Shown here: one piece after another, positions 23,520 through 39,900 of the stretch
Layout of the letters: each line of letters begins with the position of its first letter
How positions within the stretch are numbered: the first letter of the stretch is position 1
From: Hemibagrus wyckioides
Lineage: Eukaryota; Chordata; Actinopteri; Siluriformes; Bagridae
Direction of reading: 5' to 3'
Assembly: GCF_019097595.1 (NCBI RefSeq)
Contig: NC_080719.1
Span: 15,021,001 to 15,085,000, forward strand
Length of the DNA: 64,000 nucleotides
Position numbers and translations under genes: made by a program
Notes under the pieces: generated by a model
Told to the model about the DNA's origin: nothing
The model's input: only the letters and a program-made list of their open reading frames with translations
The model's database searches: none

Positions 23520-25440
23520 CACCCTGTCCTGTGGGATCGAGGCTGGAGGAGTCATGCATAAAGGATCGGAAGGACACATGGAGGGAGCACTCTGGTGTTG
23601 ATCTGACTGTACTAGCCCTCAGTGCTATCGTCTTACAACCCCACCTAATTACTGCATCAATATAATAGACAGATTTGATGTACACAAGCTCTGTGTTGCC
23701 TTCACTAGCTCAATTCCCCTTAGGAATACTTTATTACATAGCGTGATCTGTTAGTTCCTTCCTGTACAAATGTTTAAAAGGTATTTATGTAAATACTTGC
23801 CGCCACAGGCCACTAAAAGCAACCTTTCCTCCTCCAGGATAATGGAGTAAAGGAGTCTGAAGCTTGACTCTTCAGACTCTAAAGTTATTCAGTCGTATTC
23901 TTGTCGAATGAACAATTATTTATACAACACCAAGGTTGTGTATTTATGATAATTGTGTACATGAGGACAGTTGACACTTAACTCCAGAATATAAATAATA
24001 TTTTGTTTGGAATCTGATAAGAGACCATTATAGATATTGTTGGTTTGGAGTGCAGTCTGATGCATATATAATGCAGTTATGAATATGATGACTGGAACTG
24101 TTACACCCATATGAACTTCATTGCCACATTCATTGAACATAGTTATTTAATATTTTGCAAATGTGAAAATAGTGTGGAACAAATTTAACATCTTGCTGCC
24201 AATAATATACACTGTAAGAGTGATGTTTAATAAGCCGGAAACAATGGTGTATAGAGTCGATTTAGATTTGATGATAATTTAACTCATCGTAAAGCATGGC
24301 ATAATGGTTGTAATGATGATGGTGTAATACACTTTCACACTCCTTATCAGGAAATGCTTTCATTTTCAAAATTATAAGGGTTCCTTATGTCAAGACAAAT
24401 GTTGACTGCTCTGTATATATGTGAGGAGAATTATCTAGATGTGTTCATTCTTTGAAGGCTTTATTGTGTCATGTATCTTAGCAATACAGGACTTTTTGGA
24501 CGACTTTAACGTGATCATCAATTGGCATTAATTAAATTAAATCCTTATTCTTGAAACCCATATTGAAACCTTGATTTAAAAGATTCAATAATAGCAACCA
24601 CTACATATAATGACCCACACTGAATACTGCACTTCCTACAATGTTGGAACTCATGAAACTCCTTCACTTCCTAAACCACAGTTAAACCCCTGACACTTGC
24701 AGCACATTTCAGTTCCAGGCTAAGAAGGACTGAGTAATTACGTGACAGCTTAAATTAGGTAGGTAGATTTCTGCTGGTGTGGTTCAGTATCGTGATCCTC
24801 AGCATGGCATTTATTCTCTCTCTCTCTATCCGGCATGATGTCAGTGTCCTTGCTGTTGTTGAGATGATGTTGAATTGATGAGCTGTCATTAAAGTCAGCT
24901 ATTATGAATACGTCCATTCATAAAATGAGCCAATGCTGTTATGATAAACAGCTAGAAGTGCAATTGCTATCAAGGCCCTGTTTTTGTCATTGTCTTAATG
25001 ATATCATTATGAGTCATTTGTTTTAAAAGTTTCCATTTATCAGCACACATGAATTTTAATTTGATGAGTGCAGCAAAATTAAGGCGGTGATATCCACTGC
25101 GTTTAATGCATGAATACAGCCCCTGTGTGCTTCCTTTCACCCTTCATTCATTCATTCACTCATGTTTCTGGAAAATCTATCTAGCAGACATTAAGGTTAA
25201 CAAGGTAACTTTATCATGCACTGAATTTGGTCTTATTTTGCACAGTTTTAGTGTATTAGACATCTCTGTGGTTAACCAGTTACAGTGGTAATGTATAGTG
25301 CTTTAAGTGTCTGTTGTCTCTGGGGTTAACCATTCACAGTGTTAATGCCCAGTATGTTATGTTAATATGTTGGTAAACTTAACAAATTAGTGATAACGGG
25401 TGAGTGTGACACCACCATCATAAAGTTCAAGTGTAACAGC
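23520..25440 (+). other. atpaf1 3' UTR and downstream intergenic sequence
   Basis: AT-rich, with no recognisable coding region or mobile element. A variant poly(A) signal ATTAAA occurs at 24888-24893, which would give a 3' UTR of about 1.4 kb; I see no canonical AATAAA closer to the stop. Assignment of the transcript end is uncertain. Confidence 0.4.
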
Positions 25441-25444
25441 CTTG

Positions 25445-26036
25445 TCCCCTGCTCTATCAACTAGTGATGGACCATATGACTCATTTACAGAATCGATTCT
25501 TTTGAAGTACCAGTTTGCGTCATTGAGCGCGTGTTTTGATTCATTTGAGTCACCAAGCATCAGTAGTAGAAGACGGGGCTGTTCGTTGTTAAAACCTAAA
25601 TGTTTAGTTATCAATGAATCAAAATATTTTTGGCTACAGCTGTACGTCCTTAACATAATAAACTACAGAAAGCGCCTTTAATGTGTCTTTTACATGAAGG
25701 TGTGAATATAGTGTACTTTTTAGGCTCACTAAAGTACAACCCCAGCGACACGGAATGGTTTATTTGTCTGAGGGTGTATAGTAGTAAATATCAAAGTATG
25801 GCAATATTGTAGCCTAAGATAATCTGTGGTTGTGATTTAGGAAACGTACACCTTGGTTCAGTATTTCGGATGTAAGGGCAACTTTCGATTCGTTCGCTCG
25901 TGCGAATCGATTCACTCGAACCCATTCAAAATATTTCAGACAGAAACGATTCGTCCAAACGGTTCGTCTCCGATCAGTGCAATCCGCCCCCACCTAGAAG
26001 GAAGGACGGAGGGAAGCAGCGCTCACACACTCGAGG
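25445..26036 (+). promoter_or_regulatory. Candidate rab3b upstream region and 5' UTR exon
   Basis: The rab3b coding exon starts right after a splice acceptor (TTTTACAG then ATG), so a non-coding first exon must lie upstream. The CpG-containing, GA-rich stretch 25985-26035 ends in CTCGAG followed by GTAGGA, a plausible donor. Upstream, 25480-25985 carries repeated GATTC/GAATC words in both orientations. These could be remnants of an old DNA transposon or clustered binding sites. The true start site needs transcript data. Confidence 0.35.
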
Positions 26037-26546
26037 TAGGAGAGCATCTCCATCATATGACCATTAATTAACCAACCTGATGTGTGGGATAAGATGTGCA
26101 TGTCTTCTTCTTCCTTCTACACGCAGCACATATGATATCAATCGCCTGTGCACGTCGTCGTTCAGGCCGTGTGTGTGTGTGTGTGTGTGTTCCAGCTCTT
26201 CTCACCTGCTCGTTGTTTACACCTTATTTTCTGTAATGTCAGTATTATTCCGTGATGCCAGCTTATTAAATCTGTTCAATCAGTGATATTTGTAGGTGAC
26301 ATGCTGCTGTCAAAATATACTAAGCTGCAAATTACATTTTTACATGCATATCAAGCATATCAGCTCATCTGAAAGGTATCTGTTGATTGCAGATGAATTG
26401 TACTTTAAGGAGCCTCAGTAGATACACCATGATGGCCTGTAGAGGCTTTTTCCACCCTGTCATGAAAATGAAATGGTAGTCTGTAGGAATCATTTTCACA
26501 GCTCAGAGCTATATATACACACCTGTCTGGTTCTGTGCTTTTACAG

Positions 26547-31204
<4,658 letters not shown>

Positions 31205-33250
31205 TTTAGCCTGTTTACTCTGCTGTCACATGCTAGACTATTGTGCTGATCCTGTCTTTCCATCTGCTTTCCATTTCCATCCATTTTTTTTTATTCCTCA
31301 CATGTAGTAGTGTTACATGTAATTTACTGTTACTTCTACACTGTCACTTTTAGCACATCTCTAACTAAGGGTCAGAGTGAGGTCAAAGCAGGGACTCCAG
31401 CAAAGCACAAAAAAGCACATGCTCACTGCCAGACACAGATATCTCACATGAGTAAATCAGACCTCAAAAGGTGTATTATTTTAGCAAAGACGGTGCTTAA
31501 AGTTCACCTAACACAATCTCTCTGCTTCTTTTCTTCAACTGTTGCTCAGTAAAAGAGCACAAGTATCACCTAAACTCAGACAATTACAGAGTGGCCATAA
31601 CAGTTATATATTATGCACAATAATGGTCTGTTGTTTCAGGGTGGGTTTGATGTTCTGCTTTTTTAACCTTTGCAGAACCACAGGCTGGTGGGTTCTTATA
31701 AAGTTATTTCACTGCCAAAAGTCAAGAGCACAAAGTTTTGACTGGTTATTAAGAGACCTTTCACTCTTGCTCATATTTACTTTGCTGTCATACCAAATTA
31801 AATGTCCAGGCTCAAATCTGTTACGCTTGGGTGAGAGAGGGAAGAAAAAGCATTCACCCTACCATCAGGAGATTGAATCTGCCTACTATGCCACAGCAAT
31901 CCATGATAACAAACCATAAATGACCACCACATTATCAGTTGTGAGCATCTGTGAGAGGGCATCGTTTATGCAGTATGTCCAGATACCGCTTTCCTCCTAG
32001 TGTGTTCAGCTGCCATGTGACAGAGCGTAAGCGGAAAAGTCTCAGAGGAAGCACTTGCAAGTTTTCCTCCTTATTGTTTAAATGGGGGGGAAAAAATCAC
32101 ATTCAGAAAATGTAAAGCAATCTCATCCTGCTCACTCTCAAACATTTTTACGGTCATATGTTTTCAGTGCCTGTAAGCATTTATTGGTTCTTGCTACTGA
32201 TTATTGACCACTCCAACTGCCCAGCATCAGCAATATTGTATCAGAATGGGAGGAGCTTATCTAGATATCCTCCTACTGTTAAATTGTAGGGAAGCTGAAA
32301 CCCATTCTGATTGGCTGACGACTTTCGGTAGTGATGTTGCACCAAAGCATGAAAAAGGAAACCTCAGCGGGTGAGCACAAAAAAGTATACGTGAGAAAAA
32401 TGAATTTAACTTGTACTTGTACACATGTATTGTTGAGTATCTAAAGCTAACGGCTACTAAAGCTAAAGTGCTCTACATTTTTGGCAATAAAATAACACCA
32501 TAGGTTCCTTTGAAAACCTATAATAGGCACAATATAATGTGTGGGTTTGGACATATGGAGCACTTTGCAAATGTTCAGTATATCATGATAGATCAAAAGT
32601 AGTTTAGTACTTGCATGAATCAAGCTGAGTAGCCTACAAATAGTCTTATGAAACAAAAATCAAATCCCTACATGTTCTCTTGCATCAAAGTGAGTATTTT
32701 CTTGTGGAATATATGTAACTATATATTTGAATGTTGTGTGTGTGCGTGCGTGTGTGTGTGTGTGCGCGTACTGACCATATGGATCCGTAAGGTGATATTC
32801 AGGTTGTTACTGCACATATTTATGCTTCATTTACAGTGACAACACATTCAAATATCTTTAGAGATGCCAGTATATGTATATTTGTGCCACGACTGATTTA
32901 TATTTCAGAAACGTAGCAAATCCTTGTGGAGTTCTACATGTATCACATACATTGAGTTTTCACTTGAGTGATGTAAGCATTTATGAATAATGTTTTATGT
33001 AACTACTTTGAAATTAATTTTACATGAGATATTTATAATTGAGATGTTGTAAGCTATCAAGCTGGTCTTTGCTGAGTAGATATTTATTTTTATGCTATAA
33101 TTGAAGCTGGGAACATATAGATGTACTGTAACTTTGCTGTCAGTAATTTTTTTTCTGGTAGAAAAATTTGCACAAGGATATAGAGTGATTGTACAGACCA
33201 TTGTAAAAGTTGGTTTTAGATGCACTTTGTAACAATAAAAGTACCACTCA
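31205..33250 (+). other. rab3b 3' UTR
   Basis: About 2 kb of sequence without genes between the rab3b stop and an AATAAA at 33234-33239. Several short frames in 31300-31920 show no domain and lie within this region. A GT/GC dinucleotide run occurs near 32735-32768. A long 3' UTR is normal for synaptic Rab genes. Immediately after the poly(A) signal comes a retrotransposon insertion. Confidence 0.6.
33234..33239 (+). terminator. rab3b polyadenylation signal AATAAA
   Basis: Canonical hexamer about 2.03 kb after the stop codon and only 11 bp before the left target-site duplication of the RTE-like LINE. Cleavage would fall in or beside that duplicated sequence. Confidence 0.55.
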
Positions 33251-33267
33251 CACCATTTTATGTGCAT

Positions 33268-35047
33268 CTTCTTCTTCTTTTGGCTTTTCCCTTCAGGGGT
33301 CGCCACAGCGAATCATCTCTCTCCACCTATCCCTATCTTCTGCATCCTCAACACTTACAACCACTAGCTTCATATCCTCATTTATTACATCCATATACCT
33401 CCTCTTTGGCCTTCCCCTTTGCCTCCTGCCTGGCAGCTCCCTGTCCAACATTCTCCTACCAATATACTCACTCTCCCTCCTCTAAACATGTCCAAACCAT
33501 CTTAATCTGGCCTCTCTACCTTTGTCCTCCAAACGTCCAACATGAGCTGTCCCTCTGATGTACTTGTTCCTAATCCTGTCCAACCTTGTCACTCCCAGAG
33601 AGAACCTCAACATCTTCAGCTCTGCTACCTCCAGCTCTGACTCCTGTCTCTTCCTCAGTGACACTGTCTCTAAACCATACAGCATGGCCGGTCTCACCAC
33701 TGTCCTGTACACCTTCCCCTTGATTCTCGCTGATATTCTTCTATCACACAGAACTCCCGACACCTTTCTCCACCCATTCCAACCTGCCTGCACTCGCTTC
33801 TTTACCTCTTTCCCACACTCTCCATTACTCTGGACTGTTGACCCCAAGTACTTAAACTCCTGTAACTTCTTCACCTCTTCACCCTGTAATCTTACTGTTC
33901 CACTTCCCTCCCTTTCATTCACACACATGTACTTAGTCTTACTACGACTGACTTTCATTCCTCTTCTCTCCAGTGCAAACCTTCACCTCTCCAGGTTTTC
34001 CTCCACCTGCTCCCTGTTCTCACTACAGATCACAATGTCATCTGCAAACATCATTGTCCAAGGAGACTCCTGTCTGACCTCCTCTGACAACTGGTCCATC
34101 ACCATAGCAAAAGGAAGGGGCTCAAAGCCGATCCCTGATGCAGTCCCACCTCCACTTTGAACTCCTCTGTCTGCCCTACAGCACACCTTACCACTGTCCT
34201 GCTCCTCTCATACATGTCCTGCACCACTCTGACATACTTCTCTGCTACTCCTGACTTCCTCATACAGTACCACAGCTCTTCTCTTGGCACCCTGTCATAC
34301 GCTTTCTCCAAGTCTACAAACACACAGTGCAACTCTCTCTGACCATCCCTATACTTCTCCATCAACATTCTCAGAGCAAAAATTGCATCTGTTGTGCTCT
34401 TTCTGGGCATGAAGCCATACTGCTGCTCACAAATTTCCACTACCTTCCTTAACCTAGCTTCCACTACTCTTTGCCATAGCTTCATTGTATGGATCATCAA
34501 CTTAATCCCCCTATATCTGCTGCAACTCTGCACATCACCCTTATTCTTAAATAAGGCACTAATACACTTCTTCTCCATTTCTCAGGCATCTTCTCACTCT
34601 CTAAAACCCTGTTAAACAGACTAGTTAAAAATTCCACTGCCGCCTCTCCTAGACACTTCCAGACCTCCACCGGGATGTCGTCAGGACCAACTGCCTTTCC
34701 ACTTTTCATCCTCTTCAAAGCCTTCCTGACTTTATCCTTTCTAATCTTATCTACTTTCTGTTCCACAGAGTTCACCCCTTCTACTCTTTCTTCCCTCTCA
34801 TTTTCCTCATTCATCAGCTCTTCAAAGTACTCCTTCCATCTCCTCTGTACACTCTCCTCACTTGCGAGCACCTTTCCATCTCTATCCTTAATAACTCTAA
34901 CTTGCCGCACATCCTTCCCATCTCAATCCCTCTGCCTAGCTAAACTGTACAAGTCCTTCTCTCCGTCTCTACTGTCTAACCTAGCGTACAACTCATCATA
35001 CGCCTTCTGCTTGGCCTTAGACACCTCCCTCTTCACTCTGTGCTGTA
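33268..35047 (-). mobile_element. 5'-truncated RTE-like non-LTR retrotransposon with 18-bp target-site duplication
   Basis: Read on the minus strand, it encodes broken reverse-transcriptase blocks: SGKAVGPDDIPVEVWK (RT entry, about 34650-34700), YRGIKLM and [32 protein letters not shown], then FADDIVICSE (catalytic FADD, about 34020-34050), and the C-terminal thumb-like KYLGSTVQ...LRWFGHV. Frameshifts separate the blocks, and the upstream endonuclease is missing. The 3' end has a short (AAG)n tail, typical of the RTE clade. An 18-bp duplication (ACACCATTTTA[T/C]GTGCAT) flanks it at 33250-33267 and 35048-35065, with one mismatch. Clade assignment is inferred. Confidence 0.85.
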
Positions 35048-35065
35048 ACACCATTTTACGTGCAT

Positions 35066-35592
35066 ATTGTCATATTATAAGACACGAAATATTGTGTTGG
35101 TCCCCCTTTTGCTGCCAAAACACAACAAACTGTAATGCACTGTGAATTCTATCAGAACCAGCATTAACTTCTTCAGCAATTTGAGCAACAGTAGCTCGTC
35201 TGTTGGATCGGACCACACGGGCCAGCCTTCACTCCCCACCTACATCAATGAGCCTTGGCTGCCCATGACCCTGTCACTAGTTCACCACTGTTCCTTCCTT
35301 GGACCACTTTTGATAGATACTGACCACTGCAGATCGGGAACACCCCACAAGAGCTGCAGTTTTGGAGATGCTCTGATCCAGTCGTCTAGCCATCACAATT
35401 TGTCTCTTGTCAAACTCGCTCAAATCCTTACGACTGTCCATTTTTCCTGCTTCTAACACATCAACTTTGAGGACAAAATGTTCACATGCTGCCTAATATA
35501 TCCCACCCACTAACAGGTGCCATGATGAGGAGATAATCAGTGTTATTCACTTCACCTGTCACTGCTCATAATGTTATGCCTGATCGGTGTAA
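35066..35592 (-). mobile_element. Tc1-like family A fragment, internally deleted
   Basis: Minus-strand coding of the transposase N-terminal HTH ([18 protein letters not shown], then [14 protein letters not shown]) at about 35277-35450, ending at the terminal repeat ...TTATGCCTGATCGGTGTA near 35592. The left end retains the family phrase TATTGTGTTGGTCCCCCTTT at 35094-35113 but lacks a clean terminal repeat. The catalytic core is deleted, with a junction different from the copies at 38775 and 51515. Confidence 0.82.
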
Positions 35593-36035
35593 ATTACAAT
35601 GATTCTATTTTTCCAGCCAAGCAACTCAAAAAACTGCTGTTGTCTTTAACTATACTCAGGTTCTTCAAGGTATAAATACAAGGTCACAAACGTGTAAAAT
35701 CACTTTGTCATCCATCATCATGACAAGAAGTTTTCAACAAAAAGCAACAGGTAGTTGTTGACCTTTGTATTTCATATAAAATATACAAATGTATGCGATT
35801 AAAAATATGAAAATATGCCAGCAGTGGACACATGAGCACACTGTGAGGAAGAGTCTGAGCCTCACCCCTCACACGGTTGATTGTTTATTCCACTGCAAGT
35901 TAGGCTGTCATATTAACATTTAATTATTATTTTGCGAAAAGAAAAACCTAATACACGTCCATTCATGAACCACGCCCACAGAGGCCGACTGTCAAAGAGC
36001 TCTCCCTACAGCTGCCCTTCCAGCCTGTTGCCAGC

Positions 36036-36300
36036 TAAACCAATCAGAATATCCCTAGTTTTTGCGTTCAAATCTATTCACCAATCACATTGTTCCATAC
36101 TAGAGCTTTAAAAGTCACGTAAAGGGGCAGGTCCTAATACTAAACGCGTGCCTACGGGAATATAGAGCGCATCCAGCAGAAGCTGTTACTTATCTGCCCT
36201 ATGTAGTGTACCTACGTAGGGGTTTGGTGATATTTGTGACTCGGTCCACATTAAGGCAAGAAAAGAAGAACCAACCTAGCTTCTTTGCTCAGTACCGGTA
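36036..36300 (+). promoter_or_regulatory. Candidate nrdc promoter and 5' UTR exon
   Basis: Two CCAAT boxes (36040-36044 and 36081-36085) precede a patch with several CpGs (about 36110-36180). The nrdc ATG lies 2 bp after a splice acceptor at 36969, so a non-coding exon is expected upstream. A possible donor is the GTAACT at 36298. Inferred from composition and motifs only; the space 35600-36970 holds no other gene that I recognise. Confidence 0.35.
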
Positions 36301-36971
36301 ACTAAAGCGTATATTGAAGCTTTGACAAAATACCTATAGCTTTAGAGGTGTTAAATATTCCTCATGTTTTTTTTTTATTTAAGATGTAACTCGTATTATC
36401 TTAGAGACATGTATTCTCAGGCACGGTGGAGTGAATCACACCATCTTGTGTGACACTTGTGCTTAAGCTGAAGTGGCTAGCTAGTGGTGAATGATAGTGC
36501 GTTTATACTAGGGGGAATACAGCGTCGAAACAGATCTGTTTACTTGGGTTGTTATATTCTTTTCTAATTATTACGATAAGTATTAAATGTATTGTTTCAG
36601 TGCATTGTTATTTGTAACAGTGTAATTTAGTTTGTGATGTTATTATGCAAAGTGTGTACATGTCTGAAATGGTGCATTATGGGTATTGCGCACATGCGAT
36701 GGTGTATTATTGCTTTTGTATTGTAAAATTAATATTTTCTACACTTAGACATTACGGCAAACTACACTGCAAAAATCCTAAACTAGAGCAATTGGTAGTA
36801 AAGCTGTGGTTTAAGATGCAGCCCATGTCACTGTAATCTCACTGTAGGGTGGAGAACTGGTCAGATTTTATTTTATTTTATTTTAATTTATTCTTTGATA
36901 TGAGGACCCATGTATGTTTATTGCCTTTCTAATGTGGTGTGTAATCACAGGGTTTGTTTTTTCTTATAGAA

Positions 36972-39900
36972 ATGCCTCAGAAAAACAAGTCCAAAACCTC
37001 CTGTGGAACTCTCCAGGAGCTCGGGCCTGAGAGCGGAGAGCCGCCACCACAGCCTCAGACCGAACCGAGAGCTGCTCTGACTGCTGGAGACCCAGCTGGG
37101 ATAGCAGAGAAAGACTTTGAGGACTTGCAGATAATTAAATCACCAAGTGACCCAAAGAAATACAGGTAAGATGGAGCCTCGTAGCTGCTGACTTGCTTGA
37201 TCCAGGTCCCTATGCATTTAACATTTAACTTCTTTATCGTACATTCAGGTACATTGAGTTGAGCAACGGTCTGAGAGCACTGCTCATCTCGGATCAAAGT
37301 CAGGAAGCCTGCACGTGTAAGTCAGACCAGTCAGATGATGATGATTATGATGGTGATGACAGTGAGGAGGAAGAGGAGGAGGATGGCGGGTCTGATCAAG
37401 ACAGCGATGCTGACAGAGATAGTAATGACTCTGGTGAAGTGAGGAAAAAGATGAAGAAAGGCACATCAGAGAAACAGGTGATTGTTTCACTGATCATCTG
37501 GAGTGCAGATTTTTAAAATTTAGTTCTAATCTGATGTTTATCATCCAACTAGAGAGCATCTTGAGGATCATAACTAGTTGTGTGACTCTCCATGCACACC
37601 ACATATAACATAGATAGATAGATTTTTATAGTTCACATCATATTTTTATGACCAACTATTCCAATAGCTTACTTTTCATAATAAAGGTTTGATTAGAAAC
37701 ACTGTGGGATATCATAATACCACAATAGTTTATACTATACTGTGAAGAACAGAGAATAAATTGTTAAAGCTTGTATTAATGGCACTGTGAACTTTCTCTT
37801 TCTCAGTCAGCGGCTGCTCTTTGTATCTGTGTGGGAAGTTTCAGTGATCCAGAGGATCTGCCTGGTCTTGCCCATTTCCTTGAGCATAGTAAGTTTTGTG
37901 TGTGTGTGTGTGTTTTTTTTGTTTGTTTTTGAAACAGATAACATGTCGTGCAAGCTATTGCCATATTTGTCATGCTTCCTTTTTTTTCATTATTTAGTTT
38001 TCTTCTCTTGATTCATGGTTTATACATTTTCCTGAATCATACCATAATATTATTTAAAAAATACTGAAAGGAAAACGTGTGTGTGCTATTAATAAATACT
38101 TACCTGTTTGGGCTGGAGTTAGAAGGATGTCCTTTCAATGTGTCCTTTTTATTAACAAGTTGACATAGATTCAGGAGGAATAAAGATCATTGTGAAGCGA
38201 TGGGAGTAATGGCTTGGGGTGCAGTCTACCTCTCTATTATTCTCTTTATCATTCTTGTAGTGTAGCTGCTAAAGAGTTCTGACCCTGTCGCTGTGTATGT
38301 GATGGATTGATATTAATAATAATGCCCCACTTATGGCCTATTTGCTTGGGCATACCCACATACTTGTAGTTCTTATTACAGCTATTTGCTCACAGTGGAA
38401 AGGTTAGATTTGTCTGATGGTTTTGTCTGATGACAGTCTGTTATTAACATGTCGTCCTTAACAAAAAGCTTTCACTGCTGCATATGTTTCTGTCTGTTTC
38501 TCTGTCTCTCAGTGGTGTTTATGGGCAGTGAAAAATACCCAGCTGAGAATGGCTTTGATGCATTTCTAAAGAAGCACGGTGGCAGTGACAACGCTTCAAC
38601 AGACTTGGAGAGGACCATCTTCCAGTTTGATGTTCAGAGGAAGTACTTCAGAGAGGCACTGGATAGGCAAGTTTTATGTATTCATATGCAGAATACCTTT
38701 CAATCCAATTATGTATTGTTGGGAACATATTTCCAGAAAATTTGCTCGTTGAAGTGAATAGTAACAGAATGGTGAATAACAGGTGAATAACACGGATTAT
38801 CTCCTCATCATGGCACCTGTTAGTGGGGGGGTATATTAGGCAGCAAGAGAACATTTTGTCCTCAAAGTTGATGTGTTAGACGCAGGAAACATGGGCAAGT
38901 GTAAGGATTTGAGCGAGTTTGATAAGGGACAAATTGTGATGGCTAGGCAACTGGATCAGAGCAGATCAGTATCTATCAAAAGTGGTCCAAGGAAGGAACA
39001 GTGGTGAACCGGGGACAGGGTCATGAGCAGCCAAGGCTCATTGATGCACGTGGGGGGCGAAGGCTGGCCCGTGTAATCCGATCCAACAGACGGGCTACTG
39101 TTGCTCAAATTACTGAAGACATTAATGCTGGTTCTGATAGAAAGGTGTCAGAATACACAGTGCATGACGGGTCAGGGCTGTTTTGGTAGCAACACGATAT
39201 TAGGCAGGTGGTCATAATGTTATGCCTGATTGGTGTAAATGAACACTGTGTGCCAGTATTAGACTGAAAAAACCCCACAGTTAATCAGCACAGTGTGTTT
39301 CTATAGTTTTTACATTGGATGCTGGTGCATAGAAGTGCATACACGAGTACTAGTACCAAATTACATTTTAACTCTCATGATCCTTATGTACAGAGCCATC
39401 TGAGTGTACGATACATAAAACAATCTTTTAACGGAGTGTCTTGGCTAACACAAGCCAGATCCTGGTTTTACTACAAACTAAACCTGTCATTTTTAATGAT
39501 TGTGAATTCACTGAATATGTCTGCAGGTGGGCACAGTTCTTCATCTGCCCTTTGATGATAGAAGATGCTATTGAACGGGAGGTGGAGGCAGTGGACAGTG
39601 GTTAGTAAATGATCAATATTATAAATATACAGGTCCTGGGGTTTAGAAAAGCGTCTGGAGATCAAAGTTGTATGTATAATTATACACAGACACTGGTGTT
39701 GGAGTCTGAGTGTGAGAGAAATGTGTGTTTTTTCTGTGAATGTTCAGAATACCAGTTGGCCAGGCCGTCAGACTCTCATCGCAAAGAAATGCTGTTTGGA
39801 AGTCTAGCAAAGCCCAAACATCCAATGAGCAAATTCTGCTGGGGTGAGATCTTGTTTTCTTGCTTTCATAGATATCTGAAATATTGTTTGTCTAACATTA

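Noticed and set aside
31310..31919. Two + strand frames (80 and 125 codons) after rab3b
   Set aside because: They lie in the rab3b 3' UTR before its poly(A) signal and resemble no known protein.
33210..35145. Long + strand Ser/Leu/Thr-rich reading frames
   Set aside because: They are the antisense of the minus-strand LINE reverse-transcriptase coding sequence, not genes.
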